Assembly (NCBI GenBank): GCA_049322755.1
Contig: JBMOQX010000005.1
Span: 1 to 64,000, forward strand
DNA: 64,000 nt
Reading direction: 5' to 3'
DNA from: DATIUV01 sp049322755
Lineage (GTDB): Bacteria > Pseudomonadota > Gammaproteobacteria > Burkholderiales > UBA6910
Shown here: positions 32,526-41,231 of the stretch, piece by piece
Position numbering within the stretch: position 1 is the first letter of the stretch
How the letters are laid out: each line of letters opens with the position of its first letter
Translations under genes and position numbers: made by a program
Notes under the pieces: model-generated
Databases searched by the model: none
Seen by the model: the letters and a program-made list of their open reading frames with translations, nothing else
What the model was told of the DNA's origin: nothing

Positions 32526-32555
32526 GGGGAAACGGGGGCAAGGCCCCCGTCCGGG

Positions 32556-34139
32556 TTATTTGACAACCGGCGGCGTCTCGAACGAGTGGTACGGCACCGG
32601 CGTCGGCAACGCGGTCCACTCCAGGCTGTCCGCCCCTTCCCACGGCCGCTGCGGCGATTTCTCGCCGCTGCGGATCGCCTTGAGAATGATGTACAGGAAC
32701 AGGACCTGGGCGAAGCCGAAGCCGAACGCGCCCACCGAGGACATCATGTTGAAGTCGGTGAACTGCAGGGCGTAGTCCGGGATGCGCCGCGGCATGCCCG
32801 CGAGGCCCAGAAAGTGCTGCGGGAAAAACGTGATGTTGAAGAAGATCATCGACAGCCAGAAATGCCACTTGCCCAGCGTCTCGTCGTACATCTTGCCGGT
32901 CCACTTCGGGAACCAGAAGTAAACCCCGGCGAAGGCCGAGAACAGCGCACCTGCCACCATCACGTAGTGAAAATGCGCCACCACGTAATAGGTGTCGTGC
33001 AGCTGGATGTCCACCGGCGTGAGCGAGAGCACCAGGCCGGTGAAGCCGCCCAGGGTGAACAGGAACAGGAAGCCGATGGCGAACAGCATCGGGGTCTCGA
33101 AGGAGAGCGAGCCCTTCCACATCGTCGCCACCCAGTTGAACACCTTAACCCCGGTGGGCACCGCGATCAGCATGGTGGCGTACATGTAGTAGAGCTGGGC
33201 CTCCACCGGCATGCCCACGGTGTACATGTGGTGTGCCCACACCAGGAACGACAGCACCGCGATGGAGGCGGTGGCGTAGACCATCGAGGTGTAGCCGAAC
33301 AGGGGCTTTCTCGAGAACGCCGGGATCACCTGGGAGACCACGCCGAAGGCGGGGATGGCGATGATGTAGACCTCGGGATGGCCGAAGAACCAGAAGATGT
33401 GCTGGAACAGCACCGGGTCGCCGCCGCCGGCGGCGTTGAAGAAGTGGGTGTCGAAGTGCCGGTCGGTGAGGATCATGGTCACCGCGCCCGCCAGCACCGG
33501 CATCACCGCGATCAGCAGGTAGGCGGTAATCAGCCAGGTCCAGCAGAACAGCGGCATCTTCATCAGCGTCATGCCGGGTGCACGCAGGTTGAGGATGGTG
33601 GTGATGATGTTGATCGACCCCATGATCGAGGACATGCCCAGGATGTGGACCGCGAAGATCGCCAGGTCCATGCCCATGCCCATCTGCACGCTGAGCGGCG
33701 GGTACAGCGTCCAGCCCACGCCCGGGGCGCCGCCCGGCACCAGCATCGACAGGATCAGCAGCGTCCCGGCGAAAGGCAGCAGCCAGAAGCTCCAGTTGTT
33801 CATGCGCGGGAACGCCATGTCGGTGGCGCCGATCATCATCGGGATCTGCCAGTTGGCAAAGCCCACGAACGCCGGCATGATGGCGCCGAACACCATGATC
33901 AGGCCGTGCAGGGTGGTCATCTGGTTGAAGAAATCCGGATCGACCACCTGCAGTCCCGGCTGGAACAGCTCGGCGCGGATGGTGAGCGCCATCACGCCGC
34001 CCACCAGGAACATGACGAAGCTGAACCACAGGTACATCGTGCCGATGTCCTTGTGGTTGGTGGTGGTCACCCACCGCATGATCCCGTACGGCTGGTGCTC
34101 GTGCCCGTGGTCGTGGGCGTGCGGGTGGACGGCTGCCAT
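32556..34139 (-). CDS. ctaD: Cytochrome c oxidase subunit I (A1-type, aa3)
   Basis: 527 residues, twelve helices. CuB and heme ligands are all present: WFFGHPEVYIIAIPAFG (CuB His with the cross-linked Tyr and the D-channel Glu nearby), WAHHMYTVGM (two CuB His) and HDTYYVVAHFHYVM (heme a and a3 His). The K-channel lysine is in TGVKVFNW. An N-terminal His-rich tail (HPHAHDHGHEHQ) precedes the first helix. It is the catalytic subunit reducing oxygen to water. It starts 33 bp after ctaC. Confidence 0.98.
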   Translation of the reverse strand: MAAVHPHAHDHGHEHQPYGIMRWVTTTNHKDIGTMYLWFSFVMFLVGGVMALTIRAELFQPGLQVVDPDFFNQMTTLHGLIMVFGAIMPAFVGFANWQIPMMIGATDMAFPRMNNWSFWLLPFAGTLLILSMLVPGGAPGVGWTLYPPLSVQMGMGMDLAIFAVHILGMSSIMGSINIITTILNLRAPGMTLMKMPLFCWTWLITAYLLIAVMPVLAGAVTMILTDRHFDTHFFNAAGGGDPVLFQHIFWFFGHPEVYIIAIPAFGVVSQVIPAFSRKPLFGYTSMVYATASIAVLSFLVWAHHMYTVGMPVEAQLYYMYATMLIAVPTGVKVFNWVATMWKGSLSFETPMLFAIGFLFLFTLGGFTGLVLSLTPVDIQLHDTYYVVAHFHYVMVAGALFSAFAGVYFWFPKWTGKMYDETLGKWHFWLSMIFFNITFFPQHFLGLAGMPRRIPDYALQFTDFNMMSSVGAFGFGFAQVLFLYIILKAIRSGEKSPQRPWEGADSLEWTALPTPVPYHSFETPPVVK

Positions 34140-34172
34140 ATCGATCTCCTTGAACTCGCTTCCTGGAATGCC

Positions 34173-35312
34173 TTAGTGGGTCCGGGCCGAGACCTGGACG
34201 CCGCGCAATGCCTTGACGTCCGCCGGCTGCACCGTGTCGCCGCCGCGGTTGTCCCATGCGTTGCGCGTGTAGGTGAGGACGGCGGCGAGCTCTTCGTCGC
34301 TCAGCCGGCCGAACGACGCCATCGCCGTGCCGGGCCTGCCCTGCAGCACCAGCCGGAGCTGGTCCTCGACCGGACCGGCGACCACCTTCGATCCGGCCAG
34401 CGGCGGGAACGTCTCCGGCACGCCCTTGCCGTCGGCCTGGTGACAGGCGACGCAATTCTGGGTGAAGACCTTCGCGCCCTGGGCCAGCAGCTGTTCTTTG
34501 GTGCGCTCCGCGCCGGCGGCGGGAGCGGTGGCGGTCCTCTGCTTCTGCTGCTTGACCCACTGCTCGTACTCGGCCTGCTCCACCACCTTGACGACGATGG
34601 GCATGAAGCCGTGCTCCTTGCCGCAGAGCTCGGCGCACTGGCCGCGGAAGATGCCGGTGCTGGTGGCGCGGAACCAGGTGTCGCGGATGAAGCCGGGGAT
34701 GGCGTCCTGCTTGACGCCGAAGGCGGGCACGTACCAGGCGTGGAGCACGTCGCCGGCGGTCACCAGCACGCGCACTTTCTTGCCGACGGGCACCACCACC
34801 GGATTGTCCACCTCCAGCAGGTAGTTCTCGCCCTTGGGCGCCTTGCCCTCGATCTGGTCCTTGGGGGTGGCCAGCGTGCTCAGGAGGCTGATGCCGTCTT
34901 CCAGGTAGTCGTACTGCCACTTCCACTGGTAGCCGGTGACCTTGATGGTGAGATCGGGCGCCGCCGTGTCCTTCATCTCGATCACGGTTTTGGTGGCCGG
35001 ATAGGCCATGCCGATCAGGATGAAGAACGGGATCACCGTCCAGATCACCTCCACGGTGGTGTTCTCGTGGAAGTTCGCCGCCTGGTGGCCGGCGGCCTTG
35101 CGGTGCTTGAACACCGCGTAGAACATGAACGCGAAGACGCCGACGAAGATCACCGTGATGATGATCATGATCAGCGTGTGCAGGTCGAAGATCTGCTGGG
35201 CGATCGGGCTCTGGGGCGGCTGCAGGTTGAACTTCGACGCGCTGAGCGCGATGGAGGGGAAGGCGAGGCCGGCCCCGGTCCCAAGCAGATGTCGCATCAT
35301 GTTTCCGCTCAC
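34173..35312 (-). CDS. ctaC: Cytochrome c oxidase subunit II fused to cytochrome c
   Basis: 379 residues. A signal peptide, two helices, then the cupredoxin domain with the CuA site GQCAELCGKEHGFMP (Cys-x3-Cys-x3-His-x2-Met). A Gln/Lys/Ala-rich linker leads to a C-terminal class I cytochrome c domain with the heme-binding CVACHQADGKGVPETFPPL and an axial Met segment (GRPGTAMASFGRLSDEELAAVLTYTRNAW). The fusion is common in this group. It accepts electrons from soluble cytochrome c and passes them to subunit I. It is first in the oxidase series. Confidence 0.97.
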   Translation of the reverse strand: MSGNMMRHLLGTGAGLAFPSIALSASKFNLQPPQSPIAQQIFDLHTLIMIIITVIFVGVFAFMFYAVFKHRKAAGHQAANFHENTTVEVIWTVIPFFILIGMAYPATKTVIEMKDTAAPDLTIKVTGYQWKWQYDYLEDGISLLSTLATPKDQIEGKAPKGENYLLEVDNPVVVPVGKKVRVLVTAGDVLHAWYVPAFGVKQDAIPGFIRDTWFRATSTGIFRGQCAELCGKEHGFMPIVVKVVEQAEYEQWVKQQKQRTATAPAAGAERTKEQLLAQGAKVFTQNCVACHQADGKGVPETFPPLAGSKVVAGPVEDQLRLVLQGRPGTAMASFGRLSDEELAAVLTYTRNAWDNRGGDTVQPADVKALRGVQVSARTH

Positions 35313-35335
35313 ACAGTCACGTAAAAGCGCGAATA

Positions 35336-35848
35336 TTAACGTTTACCCAGACTCTTGATCAATTCTTTTGCCAGATCGAGGCGTTCGGCCGGCGGCAGCC
35401 CCCGCCCCACTTCCCGCGTCCGGCCATGGGAACGCACGCACACCCGCGGCCCGGCGCGCCGGCAGGGCGCCTCCATCAGCACCTGCGCCCAGTGGCGGCT
35501 GAACTCCTCCCGTCGGCGCACGCTGCGCTCCACGGTTTCGATGGTCAGGGTGTCCCCGGCGACGGTGATGCGCTCGTAATCGCCGGCGCAGCGCTCGATC
35601 TCGCGAAACGCCCAGACCAGCACCGCGATCTCCACACCGGCGAACGGCAGCACCAGCCAGGCGCCGGCCGCGGCGAAGGCCAGGCCCAGCGTGAGCGGCG
35701 GCGCGGACAACAGCGCCAGGGCCACTCGGCGCTGGCGCCAGGCCAGAGCGACGTTGCGCCGGTAAACCACGCTGAAATCGGAAGGTTCGGAGGTGGCCGA
35801 CGACACGGCATCGAGACGAATCGAATTAGCGTCGGCAGACGCTAGCAC
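35336..35848 (-). CDS. DUF2244 membrane protein
   Basis: 170 residues. Two adjacent hydrophobic stretches (VALALLSAPPLTLGLAFAAAGAWLVLPFAGVEIAVLVWAF) are followed by a cytoplasmic domain with DYERITVAGDTLTIETVERS and a basic, Cys-containing region. The pattern fits DUF2244, often found just upstream of ctaC in proteobacteria, as here (23 bp). The function is unknown. It is 15 bp after bioD, so the oxidase genes could also receive transcripts from the biotin operon. Confidence 0.82.
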   Translation of the reverse strand: MLASADANSIRLDAVSSATSEPSDFSVVYRRNVALAWRQRRVALALLSAPPLTLGLAFAAAGAWLVLPFAGVEIAVLVWAFREIERCAGDYERITVAGDTLTIETVERSVRRREEFSRHWAQVLMEAPCRRAGPRVCVRSHGRTREVGRGLPPAERLDLAKELIKSLGKR

Positions 35849-35863
35849 ACGCTCCCCGAGCGA

Positions 35864-36577
35864 TCAATCCAACGGCGGAAGCGGGGACGCAACGCCGCCC
35901 GGCGCCTGCGCTGCACCTGGAAGAAACCCCTGCAGACGGTCCGCCGCCACCGCCGGATCCGCATCAGCCAGCACCGGGATTTCGCCCAGCAGCGGCCCGG
36001 GCAGCCGTTCGGCCAGCGCCTCGACGTTCTCCCTCACCGCCGCCATGCCGGGATCCACCGCGTTGGCGACCCACCCGGCGAGGGCGAGCCCCCGGCGGCC
36101 CACCGCTTCCGCGGTGAGCAGCGCGTGATTGAGGCAGCCCAGGCGGATGCGCACCACCAGGATCACGGGTAAACCGAGCTGCTGCGCCACGTCCGCGAAG
36201 TCCACGGCCGGCCCCAGCGGCACGCGAAACCCGCCGGCGCCTTCCACCACCACGGCGTCGGCGGCGGCCTGCAGCCGGCGGTAGGCCGCGACGATACGCT
36301 CCGGGGCGATCCGCACCCCGGCGCGGGCCGCGGCGACGTGGGGCGCGATCGGGTCCGGGAAGCAGTAGGGATTCACGAGGTCCGGCGGGAACCCGCCGCC
36401 CGATGCCGCCATCAGCGTGTCGACGTCGGCGCAGCGGCCGTTCTCCGTGCCGGCGGCCACCGGTTTCATCGGCGCCACCCGCCGTCCGCTCCGGCGCAGC
36501 GCGACGATCAGCGCCGCCGCCACCAGGGTCTTGCCGACGCCGGTGTCGGTGCCGGTGACGAACCAGCCGTCAGCCAC
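35864..36577 (-). CDS. bioD: Dethiobiotin synthetase
   Basis: 237 residues from a GTG that overlaps the bioC stop by 8 bp. The P-loop GTDTGVGKT is preceded by DGWFV; KPVAAG, VEGAGGFRVPL and the Asn-Pro segment are family features. It closes the ureido ring of dethiobiotin using ATP and CO2. It is the last gene of bioB-F-H-C-D. Confidence 0.95.
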   Translation of the reverse strand: MADGWFVTGTDTGVGKTLVAAALIVALRRSGRRVAPMKPVAAGTENGRCADVDTLMAASGGGFPPDLVNPYCFPDPIAPHVAAARAGVRIAPERIVAAYRRLQAAADAVVVEGAGGFRVPLGPAVDFADVAQQLGLPVILVVRIRLGCLNHALLTAEAVGRRGLALAGWVANAVDPGMAAVRENVEALAERLPGPLLGEIPVLADADPAVAADRLQGFLPGAAQAPGGVASPLPPLD

Positions 36578-37460
36578 GGCGCAGCCCCGAGCGGTCGAAT
36601 TGCACGATCGCGCGGCCGTCATCGGCGCGGCGCGGCGCCGCCTTCCAGGCGTGCCCGTAGACCACCTCGAACGTCGCCGGGAGCACGCCGTCGCGGCGCA
36701 GGGCTTCGTAGTGGGCTCGCGCGGCGTGCCAGGCCTGTTTGCCCATGAGGCCCCGCCGCCGTCCCCGGGTGACGTTGTGGGCGCCGATGGCGCGGATTTC
36801 GCCCAGCAGCTGGCGGAAGTCCGGATAGGTCACGGTGATGAGTTCCATGTCCATCACCGGGTCCGCGAACCCGGCCGCCACCAGCAGATCGCCGATGTCG
36901 TGCATGTCGACGAAGCGGTTGACGTGGGTGTAGCCGTCGGCGCGCCCGAACGCGGCGCGCAGCTCCTTGAGCGTGTCGGGACCGAAGGTGGTGAACATGA
37001 ACAGCCCGCCTACCGTCAGGGCGCGGTGCACGCCCCGGAACGCCGCCGGCAGGTCGTTGCACCACTGCAGTGTCAGGTTGGACCACACCAGGTCGACGCA
37101 CGCCGGCTTGAGGGGCAGCCGCTCGAGATCGGCGCACACCAGCCGCGGGCCGCCGCCCAGCGCGCGCCGCCACCACGGCGTGCGGCGGCGCGCCCGGCGC
37201 AGCATGGCGGGCGCCAGGTCCAGCGCCACCTGCGCCGCCTGCGGGTAGCGCTCGCGCAATCGCTCGCCGCCATAGCCGGTGCCGCAGCCGGCGTCCAGGA
37301 TCGTTCCCGGCGCCAGTCGGATGTATTCAAGCCGTTCCAGCATGCGGTCTGCCACTTCCCGTTGCAGCACCGCGGCGCGATCATAGGAACCGGCCGCGCG
37401 GTCGAACGCCAAGCGCACCTGACGCTTGTCAACCTGCGCGTCGCCGCCGCTTGTCGCCAT
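36570..37460 (-). CDS. bioC: BioC, malonyl-ACP O-methyltransferase
   Basis: 296 residues from MATSGGDAQVDKRQVRLAFDRAAGSYD, the usual BioC start region. The SAM-binding LDAGCGTGYGG, LDLAPAMLRRAR and SNLTLQWCNDL motifs are clear. It methylates malonyl-ACP to disguise it as a fatty-acid primer for pimelate synthesis. The first 32 bp overlap the bioH 3' end. A later start is possible but would shorten the conserved N-terminus. Confidence 0.94.
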   Translation of the reverse strand: MATSGGDAQVDKRQVRLAFDRAAGSYDRAAVLQREVADRMLERLEYIRLAPGTILDAGCGTGYGGERLRERYPQAAQVALDLAPAMLRRARRRTPWWRRALGGGPRLVCADLERLPLKPACVDLVWSNLTLQWCNDLPAAFRGVHRALTVGGLFMFTTFGPDTLKELRAAFGRADGYTHVNRFVDMHDIGDLLVAAGFADPVMDMELITVTYPDFRQLLGEIRAIGAHNVTRGRRRGLMGKQAWHAARAHYEALRRDGVLPATFEVVYGHAWKAAPRRADDGRAIVQFDRSGLRRG

Positions 37461-38235
37461 CTCGGTATTCCAGTTCGTTGACGAATTGCTCGATGGCACC
37501 CGCGAAGCCGGCTGGCGCCGACACGAACGGGGCGTGGGCGGCCCCGGGAAATTCGCACCGCCGCGCGTTCGGCAGCGCCGCGGCCAGCCAGCGCGCAGCG
37601 CCGGCGGGAACCAGCGGGTCGCGTTCCCCGGATATCACCAGCGCCGGCATCACCACCTTGGACACGAGCGCGCGCAGGTCGTTGGTCGCGAGCCGGTCCA
37701 GCCCCTCCGCCAGCGCCGACGCCCGGGCAAGCGGCCGCTCCGCAAGGCGCGCGCGCAATGCGCGCGCGGCGGCGCGCGCGACGTCGTCGCCCCGGACCTG
37801 AAGCGCCAAGAAACGGGACAGCGTCGCCTGCGGCGCCTGCGCCAGGTCCGCGGCGAATCCGCGCAACACGTCGATGCCCACGCCGCAAGGCCAATCATCA
37901 GCCGCGACGAACCGCGGCGTCGTCGCCACCAGCGTGAGCGATCGGACCTGCGCCGGCCGCAGCGCCGCCAGCGCCAGCGCCAGCTGGCCGCCGAGCGACC
38001 AGCCCAGCAGGTGCGTCGGCGGCAGGGAATCGGCCAGCGCCTGCGTCCAACCGCTCCAGCCGCCAGGCACAGGCGGACTTGCGCCGTGACCCGGCAGGTC
38101 GACGATGTGCAGCGTGAACGACGCCGCCAGCCGCTGCGCCACCTCGCCCCAGATCCGGCCGTGCAGCCCCCAGCCGTGAATCAGCGCCAGGTCGGGACCT
38201 GCTCCGACCGATTCGACGTGCAGCGTCGCGCTCAC
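37429..38235 (-). CDS. bioH: BioH, pimeloyl-ACP methyl ester carboxylesterase
   Basis: 268 residues, alpha/beta hydrolase. The nucleophile elbow is GWSLGG, the acid is in SGERDPLVP, the catalytic His is in FPGAAHAPFVS, and the oxyanion segment is LIHGWGLHGRIW. It removes the methyl group added by BioC once pimeloyl-ACP is complete. Its start overlaps the bioF stop by 4 bp. Having bioH inside the operon shows that the BioC/BioH route to pimelate is complete here. Confidence 0.94.
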   Translation of the reverse strand: MSATLHVESVGAGPDLALIHGWGLHGRIWGEVAQRLAASFTLHIVDLPGHGASPPVPGGWSGWTQALADSLPPTHLLGWSLGGQLALALAALRPAQVRSLTLVATTPRFVAADDWPCGVGIDVLRGFAADLAQAPQATLSRFLALQVRGDDVARAAARALRARLAERPLARASALAEGLDRLATNDLRALVSKVVMPALVISGERDPLVPAGAARWLAAALPNARRCEFPGAAHAPFVSAPAGFAGAIEQFVNELEYRDGDKRRRRAG

Positions 38236-39437
38236 CGTCCCGCCGCTGCGTCCGCGCCGATGGCCTGCAGCGCGCGAGCCAACGCGTCGACGTCCGCGCT
38301 CTCGTGGGCCGCCGAAAGCGAGATCCGCAGCCGTGCAGTGCCCTGGGGCACCGTCGGCGGCCGGATCGCCGGCACCAGAATTGCGCGCTCACGCAACCGC
38401 CGGCTCGCCTCCAGCGCCGCGTGATTGCCGCCCAGCACCAGCGGCTGGATCGCGGTGTCCGAGGCGATCAGCGCGCCGGGGAAGCCGGCGGCCGCCGCGC
38501 GCAGGCGCTCGGCGTGGGAGCGCAGGCGCGCGCGCCGATCGTCGGCCGCGGCGATCAGCTCCAGCGAGCGCAACAGCACATGGGCGATCAGCGGCGGCAG
38601 CGCGGTGGTGTAAATGTAGGTACGCGCGCGCTGGACCAGCGCTTCGATCACGGCACTCTCGCCGGCGACGAACGCGCCGCACACGCCCGCCGCCTTGCCC
38701 AGCGTGCCGAGATACACCAGCCGTGGCGAGCGCAGGCCGAAGTGGGCGACGCTGCCGGCGCCCGCCGGTCCGAGCACGCCGAAGCCATGGGCGTCGTCGA
38801 CGTACAGCCAGGCATCGAAACGCTCCGCCAGCCCCAGGAGCTGCGGAAGCGGCGCCAGGTCTCCGTCCATGCTGAATACCGAATCGGTGACGATCACCTT
38901 GGTCGGCGCGCTCGACGCGGCGAGCCGGCGCTCCAGCGCGTCGAGGTCGCCGTGGGGATAGCGCTTCAGCTCCGCGCGCGAGAGCAGCGCCGCGTCGATG
39001 AGCGACGCGTGATTGAGTTTGTCCTGGAAGATGGCGTCGCCGCGTCCGGCCAGCGTCGTCAGCACCGCCAGGTTGGCCATGTAACCGGTGGAAAAGAGCA
39101 GCACGGCCGGCGCGCCGACGAAACGCGCCAACGCGTGCTCCAGATCGGCATGCACCCGCCCGTGGCCCGACACCAGGTGCGACGCGCCGGCACCGACGCC
39201 GTAGCGGCGCGCGCCCTCCGCCGCGGCCTCCGCCAGAGCCGGGTGCTCGCACAATCCGAGGTAGTCGTTGCTGCAGAACGCGGTGTAGGAGCGCCCCTCG
39301 ATGACCGGATGGGCGCCGTGGCCGGTTTCCACCTCCATGCGCCGGCGGCGCAGCCCGACAGCGTCGGCCTCGGCCAGGGAATGCGCCAGCGCGTCGAGCG
39401 CGGGAAACGACCCGCCCGGGCGCGTATCGGCGGTCAT
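38232..39437 (-). CDS. bioF: 8-amino-7-oxononanoate synthase
   Basis: 401 residues from MTADTRPGGSFPALD. It is a PLP enzyme of the alpha-oxoamine synthase family: FCSNDYLGL near the N-terminus, YVDDAHGFGVLGP for the PLP-ring aspartate, and YLGTLGKAAGVCGAFV containing the PLP lysine. It condenses pimeloyl-ACP with alanine. It follows bioB by 24 bp. Confidence 0.95.
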   Translation of the reverse strand: MTADTRPGGSFPALDALAHSLAEADAVGLRRRRMEVETGHGAHPVIEGRSYTAFCSNDYLGLCEHPALAEAAAEGARRYGVGAGASHLVSGHGRVHADLEHALARFVGAPAVLLFSTGYMANLAVLTTLAGRGDAIFQDKLNHASLIDAALLSRAELKRYPHGDLDALERRLAASSAPTKVIVTDSVFSMDGDLAPLPQLLGLAERFDAWLYVDDAHGFGVLGPAGAGSVAHFGLRSPRLVYLGTLGKAAGVCGAFVAGESAVIEALVQRARTYIYTTALPPLIAHVLLRSLELIAAADDRRARLRSHAERLRAAAAGFPGALIASDTAIQPLVLGGNHAALEASRRLRERAILVPAIRPPTVPQGTARLRISLSAAHESADVDALARALQAIGADAAAGR

Positions 39438-39461
39438 TGCCTGCAGCGCGCGGCGCACGGC

Positions 39462-40430
39462 CTACGCCGAGGCCGCGAGCCCCAGCTTGGCGAACAACGC
39501 CCGGTCGCGGTCGCCGACGGGGTTGGGCGTGGTGAGGAGCTTCTCGCCGTAAAAAACGGAATTGGCGCCGGCCAGGAAACACAACGCCTGCAACGGCTCG
39601 TCCATGCCTTCACGGCCGGCCGAGAGCCGCACCCGCGCCCGCGGCATGACGATGCGGGCAACGGCGACCGTGCGCACGAACTCCAGCGGATCCAGCGGCT
39701 CGGCATCCGCCAGCGGCGTGCCGGCCACTTTCACCAGGTGGTTGACGGGCACGCTCTCCGGGTAGGGCTCCAGGCTTGCCAGCTGCGCCAGCAGCCCGGC
39801 GCGCTGGCGGCGGCTTTCGCCCAGCCCGACGATGCCGCCGCAGCAGACCTTGAGGCCGGCCTCGCGCACCTGCGCCAGCGTATCGAGGCGGTCCTCGTAG
39901 GTGCGGGTGGTGATGATCTCGCCGTAGAACTCCAGATCGGTGTCGAGGTTGTGGTTGTAGTAGTCGAGCCCGGCCGCCTTCAGCCGTTCGGCCTGGCCGT
40001 CCTTGAGCATGCCCAGCGTGACGCAGGTCTCCAGCCCCAGCGCCTTGACGGCGCTCACCATCGCCGCCACCCGCTCCAGGTCCTTCGGCTTGGGGCTGCG
40101 CCACGCCGCGCCCATGCAGAAGCGGCTGGCGCCGCGGTCCCGGGCGGCGCGCGCCGCCGCCAGCACGTCTTCCAGCGGCATCAGTTCGTCGACGCCGACA
40201 CCGGTTTCGTAACGCACCGACTGCGGGCAGTAGGCGCAATCCTCCGGACAGCCGCCGGTCTTCACCGACAGCAGCGTGGAAAGCTGCACCTCGTTCGGAT
40301 CGAAGTGGCGCCGATGGACCTCCTGGGCGCGGAACAGCAGATCGTTGAACGGCAGCTCGAACAGCGCCTCCACCGCGTCCACGCTCCACGCCGGGTCACG
40401 CGGCGGCTGCACCGGGTTCGCTGCACTCAT
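39462..40430 (-). CDS. bioB: Biotin synthase
   Basis: 322 residues from MSAANPVQPPRDPAWSVDAV; an upstream ATG in frame was not used because it adds non-conserved residues. The radical SAM cluster motif CPEDCAYCPQS (Cys-x3-Cys-x2-Cys), the GAAWRSPKPKDLERV block, YYNHNLDT and the Arg of RVRLSAGRE that borders the second cluster are present. It inserts sulfur into dethiobiotin. It is the first gene of the operon, 78 bp from the divergent comF. Confidence 0.97.
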   Translation of the reverse strand: MSAANPVQPPRDPAWSVDAVEALFELPFNDLLFRAQEVHRRHFDPNEVQLSTLLSVKTGGCPEDCAYCPQSVRYETGVGVDELMPLEDVLAAARAARDRGASRFCMGAAWRSPKPKDLERVAAMVSAVKALGLETCVTLGMLKDGQAERLKAAGLDYYNHNLDTDLEFYGEIITTRTYEDRLDTLAQVREAGLKVCCGGIVGLGESRRQRAGLLAQLASLEPYPESVPVNHLVKVAGTPLADAEPLDPLEFVRTVAVARIVMPRARVRLSAGREGMDEPLQALCFLAGANSVFYGEKLLTTPNPVGDRDRALFAKLGLAASA

Positions 40431-40508
40431 GGGAGAATTTTCCTTTCGGGTTTCCTGGCCATAGGGCGTGCGGTGAATGATGGAGGGACGGTCCCGGGCT
40501 GTCAAACC

Positions 40509-41213
40509 ATGGATGCTCGTTTATTGAACAGCTGCCTCCGTCTCGTGCGTCAGGTGCTGCCTGGTGCCTGCCTGTTGTGCGGCGCCGGCGTGCGCGGAGC
40601 TGGGCTGTGCGCCGGGTGCGCCGCCGAGCTGCCGCGCCCCGCAGGCGCGGCCTGCCGGGTGTGCGCCGAGCCGCTGGCGGTGCCCGGAACCTGCGGCCGC
40701 TGTCTCAAGCATCCGCCGGCGTTCGATGACACCGTTGCGGGCGCGCTCTACCGGTTTCCCGCCGACGTGCTGATTCAACGCCTGAAGTACGGCGGCGAGC
40801 TGGCCTGCGCCGACGTGCTCGGCGAGCGCCTGGCCGAAGCGGCAGGCGCGGCGCCGCGGCCGGACCTGCTGGTGCCGATGCCGCTGCACCCGGACCGCCT
40901 GCGAAGCCGCGGCTTCAACCAGGCGGTGGAACTGGCGCGGCCGCTGGCGCATCGTCTTGACATCCCCCTCATGGCCGCCGCCTGCCGGCGCCTGCGCGAC
41001 ACGCCGGCTCAGGCCGGGCTCGACTTGGCGGCACGGCGGCGCAATGTCCGCGGCGCCTTCGCCTGCGACGCGGATCTCGCCGGCCGCCATGTGGCGGTCG
41101 TGGACGACGTGCTGACCAGCGGCGCGACGCTGGATGCGCTGGCGCGGGTGCTCAGGAAGGCGGGCGCGGCGCGGGTCAGCGCCTGGGTGGCGGCGCGGGC
41201 GCCGCACGATTGA
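40509..41213 (+). CDS. comF: ComF-family phosphoribosyltransferase-like protein
   Basis: 234 residues starting MDARLLNSCLRLVRQVLPG. An N-terminal zinc region with several Cys pairs (CLLCGAG, CAGCAAE, CRVCAEP, CGRCLK) is followed by the PRT domain with LVPMPLHPDRLRSRGFNQAVELARPLA and the PRPP loop VAVVDDVLTSGATL. ComF/GntX proteins are needed for DNA uptake in competent bacteria, but their biochemical act is unclear. It stands opposite bioB, a frequent arrangement in proteobacteria, and is convergent with mshN. Confidence 0.92.
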   Translation: MDARLLNSCLRLVRQVLPGACLLCGAGVRGAGLCAGCAAELPRPAGAACRVCAEPLAVPGTCGRCLKHPPAFDDTVAGALYRFPADVLIQRLKYGGELACADVLGERLAEAAGAAPRPDLLVPMPLHPDRLRSRGFNQAVELARPLAHRLDIPLMAAACRRLRDTPAQAGLDLAARRRNVRGAFACDADLAGRHVAVVDDVLTSGATLDALARVLRKAGAARVSAWVAARAPHD

Positions 41214-41231
41214 GATTGAAGTTTGCGGGGG

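Noticed and set aside
32508..35324. A 938-codon open frame on the plus strand
   Set aside because: It is antisense to ctaD and ctaC, His/Arg/Asp-rich, and lacks any domain. Long antisense frames are expected at this GC content.
40499..40530. Possible BirA operator between bioB and comF
   Set aside because: TGTCAAACC resembles one arm, but no second arm (GGTTTACAA-like) occurs at 14-16 bp spacing.
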